6,897 bases of DNA, from the NCBI GenBank assembly GCA_049965615.1, contig JBMFWD010000099.1, positions 1 through 6,897 of the forward strand. Direction: 5' to 3'. Within the stretch, counting starts at the first letter, position 1. Each line of letters starts with the position of its first letter. The position numbers and the translations under genes are program-made. Shown piece by piece: positions 1 to 5,919 of this stretch. Origin of the DNA: Acidobacterium sp049965615 (GTDB lineage Bacteria > Acidobacteriota > Terriglobia > Terriglobales > Acidobacteriaceae). The notes below the pieces were generated by a model that made no database searches, was not told the origin of the DNA, and saw only the letters and a program-made list of their open reading frames with translations.

Positions 1-164
1 CGCCACTGGCAGCCGCTCTTGAGCACGTACAGCACGGCGTTGAAGACTTCATGCAAATCCACCGTGCGCGGCTTGGTACGCTTGCGAACACCCTCCAGGA
101 GGGGACGAATCGATTCAAACTGCTCCCGGCTCACATCGCTTGGATACGCTTTTCTCCGCTTCAT
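1..164 (-). CDS. IS5-family transposase, N-terminal part (runs off the window)
   Basis: The reading frame starts with ATG at 164-162 and stays open for 55 codons to the window edge. The protein begins MKRRKAYPSDVSREQF and continues with RPLLEG, KPRTVDLHEVFNAVLYVLKS and ends GCQWR. This is the N-terminal helical (DUF4096-like) domain of IS5-family DDE transposases, where a 'TD.. QW/F..I.PLL' block is followed by 'RPRTVDLREV.NAI.YVLRTGCQWR'. The DDE catalytic domain would lie beyond position 1 and is not visible. The start ATG overlaps the TGA that ends the interrupted hsdR frame (ATGA, 164-161). An AAGGAG lies only 1 nt before the ATG, unusually close, so initiation may rely on translational coupling to the truncated hsdR frame. 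The family call comes from protein pattern alone. Confidence 0.85.
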   Translation of the reverse strand, partial: MKRRKAYPSDVSREQFESIRPLLEGVRKRTKPRTVDLHEVFNAVLYVLKSGCQW

Positions 165-252
165 TCTCCTTCATTAACGCCCCGCAGAAGTCGGCGCATA
201 TAGCTGCCGGGATTCCCTCGCCACATCTGGACCATAGATCGTAAACAGGCTC
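1..252 (-). mobile_element. IS5-family insertion sequence, left end, inserted in hsdR
   Basis: Similarity to HsdR ends at codon 703 of the frame below, and an unrelated tail runs into a transposase gene. Read on the minus strand, the likely element end is at 252 and begins GAGCCTGTTTACGATCT, which resembles IS5-family terminal repeats (seen pattern plus family knowledge). The three bases just before it (255-253) are TCA, which fits the TNA target duplication of the IS1031 subgroup. The other end and the second copy of TCA lie outside the window, so the exact boundary, the intactness of the element and the target duplication cannot be confirmed. The element lies in the same orientation as the RM operon and could be transcribed from it. 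Confidence 0.75.
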
Positions 253-2386
253 TGAGCATCAACTCCACGGCTTCATGCTGGGGCCGCGTCAAGTCGCCTT
301 CCCCGCCACCTTCCGTATAGGTTGAAAGCGCCTTCTTCAGCTCCTGCGCAATGCCGAGATAGTCCACCACCAGACCGCCGGGTTTGTCGCGAAACACGCG
401 ATTGACGCGGGCAATTGCCTGCATCAGGCCGTGCGCGTGCATGTACTTGTCGATGTACATGGTATGCAGGCACGGCACGTCGAACCCGGTCAGCCACATA
501 TCACGGACGATGACCAGACGGAGTGGATCGTTGGGTTCCTTGAAACGTTCGGCAATGGCCTCCCGCCGTTTCTTGTTGCGGATGTGGGGTTGCCACTCCA
601 GCGGGTCGGTCGCACTTCCCGTCATCACAATCTTGATCGCGCCCGTTGCGTCGTCTTCGCTGTGCCACTTTGGCCGTAGCGCGACGATCTCGCGGTAGAG
701 TTCCACACAGATCCGGCGGCTCATGCTGACGATGAGGGCCTTCCCTTCCATCGCTTCGCACCGCTTCTCGAAGTGGTCCACCAGGTCTTTTGCAATGATC
801 TTGACTCGCTTTTCCGTGCCGACGATGGCCTCGACCGCCGCCCACCGTGTCTTCAGACGCTCCCTGTGGCTCAGCTCTTCCGTCTCGGTCGCTTCCTCAA
901 AGCTGGAGTCCAGTTGCGGCTTCAGCGTCTCATCCAGGTCGAGCTTGACGAGCCGGTTCTCGTAGTAGATAGGTACCGTTGCGCCATCGGCAACGGCACG
1001 CTGAATGTCATAAACCGAGATTGTGTCGCCGAAGACCGCCGTGGTGCTGGCGTCGGTCTTTTCAATCGGCGTTCCTGTGAAGCCGATGAACGAGGCCCCC
1101 GGCAAGGCATCCCGCATGTGGCGCGCGAAACCGTCGATGAAGTCGTACTGGCTGCGGTGCGCCTCGTCGGCAATCACAATCACGTTGCGGCGGTTGGTCA
1201 ACTCCTCCTGCTGGTCGCCTGCGTCCGGGGCGAACTTCTGGATCGTCGTAAAGACGATGCCGCCCGAAGAAACGCTCAGCAGTTGGCGGAGATGCTCCCG
1301 GCTTTCGGCTTGCATCGGCGGCTGGCGCAGCGTCTCATGGCAGCGGGAGAAGGTGCCGAAGAGCTGGTCGTCCAGGTCGTTCCTGTCCGTCAGGACGACA
1401 ATCGTTGGGTTCTGCAAGCGAGGATCGAGCGCCAGCCGTCCCGCATAAAAGACCATCGTCAGGCTCTTGCCGGAACCCTGCGTGTGCCAGACGACGCCGG
1501 CGCGGCGGTCACCCTGGCTGTCCGCTGCGGCAATCGTCGCGTCGATGGCATGGTTCACCGCGTGGAACTGGTGGTATCCGGCAATCTTTTTAACTGTACC
1601 CGTCTTCTCTTCCTCGAAGACGATGAAGTAGTGCAGGAAGTCCAGCAGTCGCTGCCGGTCGAAGAGTCCCTCAATCACCACGCGCAACTGCGGAATGGTC
1701 GCGGGCGCGGGCTTCTCGCCTTCGATCGTGCGCCACGGCAGAAAGCGCTCCGGCGGCGAGGTCAGTGAGCCGACGCGGGCCTCCATGCCATCCGAGATGC
1801 ACAGCAGCGCGTTGTGGACGTAGAGCGACGGAATCTGGTGCTTGTAGGTCTGGAACTGGTCGTAGGCGGCCCAGATGGTGGCCTTCTCGTCGGTCGCGTT
1901 CTTCAACTCGATCCCGGCGATGGGCAGGCCGTTCAGAAAGAGCAGAATGTCGGGCCGCCGCACGTGCTGGCCCTCGCGCACGGTGAACTGGTTCACGGCC
2001 ACCCAGTCGTTGTTCTCCGGATTGCTAAAGTCCACCACGCGCACGGGAAAGCCGCCAAGCGTTCCGTCCTGGCGCGCAATCTCCACCGCAACGCCATCCG
2101 TCAGCATCCGCCATGCGGCGCGGTTGCGCTCCAGCAGGCTCGGCCCGTCCACGATGGTCAGCTTGCGCAGCGCGGCCTCAATGGCATCCTGGGAGAGCAC
2201 AGGGTTCAGCCGTTGCAGCGACTGGCGCAGCCTGCGCTCCAGCACCACATCGCGAAAGTCCGGATCGCTGCGCTCGGCACCGGGCATTCCGTAGGCAATC
2301 TCCGGCCCATGCAGAATCGTCCAGCCCCTGGCCTCTAACCAAGCGAGGGCAGCCTCTTCCACTACCGATTCGGTGAACTTGCTCAG
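161..2386 (-). CDS. hsdR: Type I restriction enzyme R subunit HsdR, C-terminally truncated by an IS
   Basis: HsdR is the ATP-dependent translocase/nuclease subunit of type I RM complexes. Residue numbers count from the in-frame GTG at 2362. A PD-(D/E)xK nuclease core is visible at D138, E152 and K154 (RRPDILLF, AGIELKN). The superfamily 2 helicase motor follows: Walker A TQGSGKS with K299, DEAH box 399-402, motif III FTGTP at 428-432, and motif VI QAIARVNR at 648-655. Family similarity stops at L703; the last 30 residues are read from the IS. Complete HsdR proteins are usually about 1000 residues, so the C-terminal helical domain that docks on the methyltransferase is missing. The family N-terminus '.SKFTESVVEEAALAWLE' extends 8 codons upstream of the GTG, to a CTG at 2386 that has AGGAG 8 nt before it; I therefore extend the gene to 2386. 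The protein is probably inactive in restriction. Confidence 0.9.
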   Translation of the reverse strand: MSKFTESVVEEAALAWLEARGWTILHGPEIAYGMPGAERSDPDFRDVVLERRLRQSLQRLNPVLSQDAIEAALRKLTIVDGPSLLERNRAAWRMLTDGVAVEIARQDGTLGGFPVRVVDFSNPENNDWVAVNQFTVREGQHVRRPDILLFLNGLPIAGIELKNATDEKATIWAAYDQFQTYKHQIPSLYVHNALLCISDGMEARVGSLTSPPERFLPWRTIEGEKPAPATIPQLRVVIEGLFDRQRLLDFLHYFIVFEEEKTGTVKKIAGYHQFHAVNHAIDATIAAADSQGDRRAGVVWHTQGSGKSLTMVFYAGRLALDPRLQNPTIVVLTDRNDLDDQLFGTFSRCHETLRQPPMQAESREHLRQLLSVSSGGIVFTTIQKFAPDAGDQQEELTNRRNVIVIADEAHRSQYDFIDGFARHMRDALPGASFIGFTGTPIEKTDASTTAVFGDTISVYDIQRAVADGATVPIYYENRLVKLDLDETLKPQLDSSFEEATETEELSHRERLKTRWAAVEAIVGTEKRVKIIAKDLVDHFEKRCEAMEGKALIVSMSRRICVELYREIVALRPKWHSEDDATGAIKIVMTGSATDPLEWQPHIRNKKRREAIAERFKEPNDPLRLVIVRDMWLTGFDVPCLHTMYIDKYMHAHGLMQAIARVNRVFRDKPGGLVVDYLGIAQELKKALSTYTEGGGEGDLTRPQHEAVELMLRACLRSMVQMWRGNPGSYMRRLLRGVNEGE

Positions 2387-2399
2387 TGCCGGATCTCCT
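2384..2399 (-). promoter_or_regulatory. Ribosome binding site and non-standard (CTG) start of hsdR
   Basis: On the minus strand AGGAG (2399-2395) is followed after 8 nt by CTG (2386-2384), then AGC AAG TTC ACC GAA TCG GTA GTG. These codons spell SKFTESVV, the conserved HsdR N-terminus. No in-frame ATG, GTG or TTG lies between the upstream stop TAA (2440-2438) and the GTG at 2362. Removing one C from GGCACTGAGC would give GGCATGAGC, an ATG start in the same frame with 7-nt spacing. The site is therefore either a CTG start or an ATG broken by a 1-bp insertion. The GTG at 2362 is a possible fallback start but has no good ribosome binding site. Confidence 0.55.
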
Positions 2400-2622
2400 G
2401 GCTGATTTTCACCATCAACAACAATTCTTATATGGGCTTAAATGGGAAAACCACCTACAAACAATCACTTAGCCACATGACTTGCGCAATCTCAACCTTG
2501 GAATTAAGTGAAACCGACGATTGCCGTTTACTTCTGCCTCTCGGTACTGCATACTGGAGCTACGCCGTGACTGCGCCGATATTAGCAGGAGCGGGGATTT
2601 TCTCCGACACGGCGCCTTTTCC
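2387..2622 (-). other. Spacer between the DUF3800 gene and hsdR
   Basis: This is the longest gap inside the operon and is visibly AT-richer than hsdR. I see no gene in it and no strong terminator; the best stem after the DUF3800 stop is only 4 bp. A TATAAG hexamer (2433-2428, minus strand) could serve as a -10 element for hsdR, but no good -35 lies at the usual distance. The spacer may hold an independent hsdR promoter, which is common for type I restriction subunits, but the sequence supports this only weakly. Confidence 0.3.
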
Positions 2623-3381
2623 TTACCATCCAGCCTTGGGAAACTTTACCAACCCATAACCTTCGATTTTCCCGCTCTGGGAGCGCCGGAAGGCCGTCTC
2701 AATTTGAGCGAAATAGCGATTGTCGCCAGTCTTGTATTTTCTGAATACCGCTCCCGCCACCATGTCTGCGAACTGCACACCCACGCTCAGGTGCGATGGA
2801 GCGATAAACAGCCCTTCGATCAGGTTGTTGTATATGGAAAAGTTCTCTCTTTCCCCTACCAGCAGCTTATGGTGCAATTCGCGGAGCCGCTCATCGTCCT
2901 GTGGCGCTCGATGATCGCAAACCACAATTCCATTCACTCGTTGCCCAACCGTGCGCTCCAAGTCCTGTAAATAATACTGGAACCGCTCGGTCAACTGCTT
3001 ATAGGAGTACCAGTACAGGTCGTCTGCGGTCGTGATGTATCGCAGCGTGTACGCAAGCGCCACATTCGTCGCCACGCAAATCAGGCGAATGGAACGGTAC
3101 GAGCAAATTGTTTCATAGAGTTCTGTGCGCAATGCTTCTTTCTCGGCGGCATCCAGATGACTCAGACTGTGATTTTTTGAGCCGGGCTTTTGTGGCGCGA
3201 AATAGCGCCATTTGATCTCTCCAGAAATCCGGTATTTCAGCTTGAGCCGTTTCAAGTCTGCGGCAATCTTCGACCAAAAGTCCTCGGGAACGACGATCCC
3301 TCCCAAAACAAACAACGGAGTTGTCGCCGTTTTTTCCGGCGGAGGCGGTGTCCCGGACTCGTCCACAAATAAAATTTGCAT
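2623..3381 (-). CDS. DUF3800 domain-containing protein
   Basis: The protein has 252 residues and starts MQILFVDESGTPP; the DESG block (residues 7-10) is the hallmark of DUF3800. Other conserved acidic positions of this RNase H-like fold are visible: E55 in GEIKW, D156 in VVCDHR, and D206 in GVQFADMVAGA near the C-terminus. Together D7, E55, D156 and D206 could form a metal-binding nuclease-type centre (inference from fold knowledge). There is no signal peptide or membrane segment. The ATG shares one base with the hsdS stop (TGATG, 3383-3379), so translation is probably coupled to hsdS. DUF3800 genes are frequent in phage and defence islands, but their biochemical function is not established. 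A role in supporting or regulating this RM complex is only suggested by position. Confidence 0.85.
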   Translation of the reverse strand: MQILFVDESGTPPPPEKTATTPLFVLGGIVVPEDFWSKIAADLKRLKLKYRISGEIKWRYFAPQKPGSKNHSLSHLDAAEKEALRTELYETICSYRSIRLICVATNVALAYTLRYITTADDLYWYSYKQLTERFQYYLQDLERTVGQRVNGIVVCDHRAPQDDERLRELHHKLLVGERENFSIYNNLIEGLFIAPSHLSVGVQFADMVAGAVFRKYKTGDNRYFAQIETAFRRSQSGKIEGYGLVKFPKAGW

Positions 3382-4751
3382 CAGCCAACGCTCTCAATGA
3401 AATGCTCGACACTCTTCAGGCGCAGTTCGCCGGAGATGAGCTTCGGGAGAAGTGTATCGCGCAGGGCTGCCAGGGTGTTCGATTCTCGCTCACCTTGAGC
3501 CAATCTTGAGATCAAGGGCTCCGTCAGCTTGGCGAAATTGGCTATAACTGCGTCGGGCGGCATTACAATTTGTTTGGCGATAACGACCTCTGGACGAACA
3601 GCTGGATAGGCACCCCCATCTGCCAAATGTGCGAGCGACTCAATATTGTCCTGTGCCGTTGCTGTGAGATAGGTAAACTCGCAACATTCAGATTTGCGCG
3701 GACGCAAAACAGCAAACCCGGTGCTACCGGTGAGTCCATCTTCAGCGATCAGTGCGTACGATCCATTCCCAGGACGCACCGTGCCCACAATAGTGTCCCC
3801 GCATCTGAGAACTCTTTGCGCTCGACTGGGGGCATCCTCTTTCGAGTAAACGGCTATGGCCTCAATTCTGCCCCACTTTGTATTTGCCAAGTCGATGTAA
3901 CGGATGATCTCTGGTTTTGTAGTTCGAGACCAACTTTCCGGATTGAGGAACGCGACATCAGAAAGTGATCCGACGCGCCAGCCTTTGGGAATATCGCCGA
4001 GGGCGGAGTTCTCGTAGGAGTCGGGGAAGATGGCGGCGATTTCGGGGGCGAGCGTGGGCAGGGCGGCGCGGCAGACCTCGGCGTCGGTCCAGCGGGGATG
4101 CTCGCGGCGCACGGCGGCCTTGGCCCGCACCGGATCAAAGTCCACAAACCACGACTGGAAGAGCGCCCGCGCCATCGCCTCCAGCGTCTCGTTCCTCTTC
4201 CGGTTCAACTCAATCTTGTCATCCAGCGTCCCCAAGATGTGCGCGATGGCGTGCTGCTCATGCGGAGGCGGAAGTCGAAACTGAAACGTTTCGATACGAG
4301 ATGGCGCGGTGTGGAGAATCTTGGTCCCAGTGGCGCTGTTGACAAGTTCTCGGTTGAACGCAGGGGTTAAAAAGAGGAAGTAAAGAAAGTCAGGGATGAC
4401 CTCCATTGGGCGCTTGATTACTACTTTTCCTAACCGCTGATTATGAAGGTAACGACGACCATCGTCAGGGACACGAGCGGGTATGCCTAGGATTTCTCCT
4501 CCCGCAGTCTGGCAAGTCATCACCAGTAGGATTTCCCCGGGGTTCAGATCGTACTGTGCCGGGTATTCTCCTCGATATTCTTTTGATAAGGTCGAGCCAA
4601 ATCGAAAGCCACCCGTGTAATTGAAGTTGCCAATGCTCACGACAATTGGCTTGCCAGTTAGATCGTCGGAATAAAGATCGCTCTTGAATGGCCAGCCATG
4701 CTCAATCTTGATGATGTCGCCAAGCTTGGCCAATCTCCACTCACTCGCCAT
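3381..4751 (-). CDS. hsdS: Type I RM specificity subunit HsdS
   Basis: The 456-residue protein sets the DNA target of both methylation and cleavage. It shows the usual two-repeat layout. Target recognition domain 1 spans about residues 1-160 (MASEWRLAKLGDIIKIEHG, then a long variable part). Central conserved region 1 spans about 163-213 (HEQHAIAHILGTLDDKIELN, ALFQSWFVDFDPVRAKAA) and forms a helical spacer. Target recognition domain 2 runs from about 250 to 400 and opens with LGDIPKGWRVGSLSDVA. Conserved region 2 lies at about 401-445 (NTLAALRDTLLPKLISGELR). Length and domain order are normal, so it looks intact. I chose the ATG at 4751 because it starts a standard HsdS N-terminus with AAGGA 8 nt upstream; the frame stays open to 5075, but that extension has no HsdS character. 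The start overlaps orf80 by 11 nt and the stop overlaps the DUF3800 start by 1 nt. Confidence 0.95.
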   Translation of the reverse strand: MASEWRLAKLGDIIKIEHGWPFKSDLYSDDLTGKPIVVSIGNFNYTGGFRFGSTLSKEYRGEYPAQYDLNPGEILLVMTCQTAGGEILGIPARVPDDGRRYLHNQRLGKVVIKRPMEVIPDFLYFLFLTPAFNRELVNSATGTKILHTAPSRIETFQFRLPPPHEQHAIAHILGTLDDKIELNRKRNETLEAMARALFQSWFVDFDPVRAKAAVRREHPRWTDAEVCRAALPTLAPEIAAIFPDSYENSALGDIPKGWRVGSLSDVAFLNPESWSRTTKPEIIRYIDLANTKWGRIEAIAVYSKEDAPSRAQRVLRCGDTIVGTVRPGNGSYALIAEDGLTGSTGFAVLRPRKSECCEFTYLTATAQDNIESLAHLADGGAYPAVRPEVVIAKQIVMPPDAVIANFAKLTEPLISRLAQGERESNTLAALRDTLLPKLISGELRLKSVEHFIESVG

Positions 4752-4983
4752 CGCCGAGATCCTTCCCATCCGCAGGATTGTTTCCCTTGCGAACTCGCAT
4801 CGGCTTGGGCGCTCCCAGTTTCTTGATCTGCTCCACGGTGCGGTCGAAGTCGCTGACGGGTTGGCTGGCTTCGAGCTGGCGGCGCTGCTCCTGATACTGG
4901 GCGAACTGCACGCGGGCGTGCGCGATTGGAACGGGTAAGAAATCCTTACCCGTTGCCTCACAAGGGAAGTTTCTACTCGCCAT
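4741..4983 (-). CDS. Unrecognised 80-residue protein between mntA-like gene and hsdS
   Basis: I do not recognise this protein. It starts MASRNFPCEATGKDFLPVPI, is rich in charged and Gln residues (YQEQRRQLEAS, DRTVEQIKKLG) and ends with a basic, low-complexity tail (MRVRKGNNPADGKDLGDGE). The middle (about residues 24-55) is predicted by eye to be helical; there is no signal peptide, membrane segment or metal-binding motif. Support for a real gene comes from a strong AAGGAG 7 nt before its ATG, and from 11-nt overlaps with both the upstream nucleotidyltransferase gene and hsdS, which leave no spare DNA. A 10-bp hairpin lies within codons 10-18. It could act as a small partner of HsdS or of the toxin pair, or mainly as a coupling leader for hsdS; none of this is shown. 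Confidence 0.65.
   Translation of the reverse strand: MASRNFPCEATGKDFLPVPIAHARVQFAQYQEQRRQLEASQPVSDFDRTVEQIKKLGAPKPMRVRKGNNPADGKDLGDGE
4743..4764 (-). repeat. hsdS initiation region, copy of the orf80 initiation region
   Basis: On the minus strand this reads AAGGA, 8 nt, then ATGGCGAGT, including the hsdS start codon. The same pattern occurs at 4975-4996 around the orf80 start, with about 17 of 22 positions equal. The upstream gene ends in ...GE and a stop in both places. It also serves as the hsdS ribosome binding site. Confidence 0.5.
4930..4954. repeat. 10-bp inverted repeat with 5-nt loop inside orf80
   Basis: The arms AACGGGTAAG (4930-4939) and CTTACCCGTT (4945-4954) are perfectly complementary and flank a 5-nt loop. 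In RNA from the minus strand this would form a stable hairpin starting about 30 nt downstream of the orf80 start codon and upstream of hsdS. No T-run follows, so it is not a classical intrinsic terminator. It could slow ribosomes, be an RNA processing site or be a protein-binding palindrome. Confidence 0.7.
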
Positions 4984-5329
4984 GCCCAGGCTCCTTCAGT
5001 CCATCCTTTGGTTCCTGAAGGACGACATACTCCTTGCGAATGATCTGGCGGAAGCGTTCGGAGGTGGTGGCCCAATCGACAAGATCCACTTTGAAGGGCA
5101 GATCGGATTCGGAAAACTCCTCGGCCAGTTCCGCCCGAATAGAAAGCGCCAATGGCTCTTCGCCAAGGACGGCGAGGTCGAGATCGGAATAGGGTTTGGC
5201 TTTGCCCTGGACGCGGGAACCAAAGGCCCAGACTTCGCGCTCTGGCACATGACGCTGCAAAATGCCGCGCACCATCTCCAGCTCGCCGGGGCGCAACTCC
5301 AATCTTCGATCTGTGACAGTCTGCTTCAT
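4973..5329 (-). CDS. mntA: MNT-type minimal nucleotidyltransferase (MntA-like antitoxin)
   Basis: The 118-residue protein is a minimal nucleotidyltransferase of the polymerase-beta fold. The signature GSX10DXD is complete: G37-S38, then D49 and D51 in PYSDLDLAVLG. A third metal-binding acid is likely at D82 (KVDLVDW). In characterised HepT/MntA pairs (Shewanella, Aphanizomenon), MntA transfers AMP units from ATP to a tyrosine of the HEPN toxin and silences it. The ATG overlaps the stop of the HEPN gene (ATGA, 5329-5326) and has no strong ribosome binding site, so it is probably coupled to it. The 3' end overlaps orf80 by 11 nt. The family call is firm; the antitoxin role rests on the partner and the intact motif. 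It could also be described as an HI0073-type protein. Confidence 0.9.
   Translation of the reverse strand: MKQTVTDRRLELRPGELEMVRGILQRHVPEREVWAFGSRVQGKAKPYSDLDLAVLGEEPLALSIRAELAEEFSESDLPFKVDLVDWATTSERFRQIIRKEYVVLQEPKDGLKEPGHGE
4975..4996 (-). repeat. orf80 initiation region, copy of the hsdS initiation region
   Basis: On the minus strand AAGGA(G) is followed by ATGGCGAGT around the orf80 start codon. It matches 4743-4764 at about 17 of 22 positions. The strong Shine-Dalgarno supports orf80 as a translated gene. Confidence 0.5.
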
Positions 5330-5739
5330 TCCGCGTTGCGCTTTTGCAGTTGTTCGAGCAGGTACTCGGCTTCAGCCAGAAACGATGGAATCACGGCGAC
5401 GACCTGCAACGCAACGCCCTCCTCGTAGGTGTGGCTGGTTTTGGCGCGCATCTCGCGGTAGCGCTTCCAATCTGGCCAGTTGCCCCGCAGCAGGCCTTGC
5501 TCATTGCCAGTGCGGATGAGGTCGCCAAAGGGCATGGCATCCAACCCCGCAGGGGAGGCAGAAGTTGCCTCAAGATACCGCTTGAGCATCTTATGGCTGA
5601 TCTCATAGGTAAATTCAAAGCGCTGCACCAAGCCGTCGCGTGCCAGCGTATGCGAAGGATTGGATTGATATTCTGCCAGCCCCTCGGCCAGCCGCTGGAC
5701 CGCATTGGCAAGCGGCGTCAGATCAAGTTGTTCCTTCAT
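5326..5739 (-). CDS. hepT: HEPN-fold nucleotidyltransferase substrate-binding protein (HI0074/HepT-like toxin)
   Basis: The 137-residue, all-helical protein matches the nucleotidyltransferase substrate-binding family (HI0074 type), related to HEPN toxins. The family segment RDGLVQRFEFTYEISHKMLK lies at residues 34-53, and the conserved end motif REMRAKTSHTY at 95-105. It contains a full RX4HXY motif (R98, H103, Y105): R and H are the ribonuclease residues in HepT, and the Tyr is the residue modified by MntA. Length is normal for the family. The start ATG (5739) has GGAG 8 nt upstream and lies 18 nt after the TGA of a decayed hsdM 3' end. It overlaps mntA by 4 nt. The likely role is an RNA-cleaving toxin held inactive by the nucleotidyltransferase. 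HI0074-type proteins are less well tested than DUF86-type HepT, so actual toxicity is inference. Confidence 0.85.
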   Translation of the reverse strand: MKEQLDLTPLANAVQRLAEGLAEYQSNPSHTLARDGLVQRFEFTYEISHKMLKRYLEATSASPAGLDAMPFGDLIRTGNEQGLLRGNWPDWKRYREMRAKTSHTYEEGVALQVVAVIPSFLAEAEYLLEQLQKRNAE

Positions 5740-5757
5740 CCTGCTTGCTCCATTTCC

Positions 5758-5808
5758 TCACTCTCCAGACCGAAGACTCCTTCAGGTTGGCGGCGCTGCT
5801 GCCGCGAG
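5758..5808 (-). pseudogene. Decayed second copy of the hsdM 3' end
   Basis: The core 5777-5795 (plus strand CTCCTTCAGGTTGGCGGCG) matches 6436-6454 at the end of hsdM with one mismatch in 19, and weaker similarity covers 5764-5808 versus 6424-6468 (about 36 matches with a few single-base gaps). On the minus strand, one missing and one extra base relative to hsdM cancel out, giving AANLKE-LRSGE and a TGA at 5760-5758, against AANLKELGYGL and stop in hsdM. The hepT ATG follows 18 nt after this stop, normal operon spacing. I infer that this is a former hsdM 3' end left beside hepT when the DUF4258/YgiT segment was inserted. Chance similarity is less likely but possible. Confidence 0.55.
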
Positions 5809-5821
5809 ATGTCCGACTAAC

Positions 5822-5842
5822 CTGTCAAGCATTCCATGACAG
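5822..5842. promoter_or_regulatory. Palindrome upstream of hepT, possible operator
   Basis: CTGTCA (5822-5827) and TGACAG (5837-5842) form a perfect 6-bp inverted repeat around a 9-nt centre. The minus strand contains a consensus -35 hexamer TTGACA (5828-5823), but no convincing -10 at 16-18 nt. It lies in the only real gap between the two toxin-antitoxin-like pairs, where an operator or weak promoter would be expected. Confidence 0.3.
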
Positions 5843-5919
5843 TAGGCCCGCGAGAGGGGCAGGTGGACGTGTCCTCTTGACGGCAAGCTGCCTCACTCGT
5901 CCTATTGCTGCGATGGCGC

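Noticed and set aside
976..996. 7-bp inverted repeat (CCGTTGC / GCAACGG) inside hsdR
   Set aside because: It lies deep in conserved coding sequence of a GC-rich gene, with no T-run or gene boundary nearby; a stem of this size is expected by chance.
773..1768. Long plus-strand open frame of 331 codons opposite hsdR
   Set aside because: It lies wholly antisense to conserved HsdR motor sequence, has no recognisable domain, and is rich in Arg and Val as expected for a shadow frame of GC-rich coding DNA.
2521..2970. Plus-strand open frame over the hsdR-DUF3800 spacer
   Set aside because: Most of it is antisense to the DUF3800 gene, no domain is recognisable and there is no clear ribosome binding site.
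4752..5075. Upstream extension of the hsdS frame
   Set aside because: The extra residues show no HsdS similarity and overlap orf80 and mntA in another frame. The ATG at 4751 has a good Shine-Dalgarno and a standard HsdS N-terminus.
5790..5805. Possible terminator stem (GCGGC / GCCGC) after the zinc-finger gene
   Set aside because: The stem has only 5 bp, no T-run follows, and the bases are explained by the hsdM 3' end relic.
5784..5823. AGGTT and AACCT elements resembling an MqsA operator
   Set aside because: The two halves are about 30 nt apart rather than 2-4 nt, and the short YgiT-type protein lacks the DNA-binding domain that reads this site.
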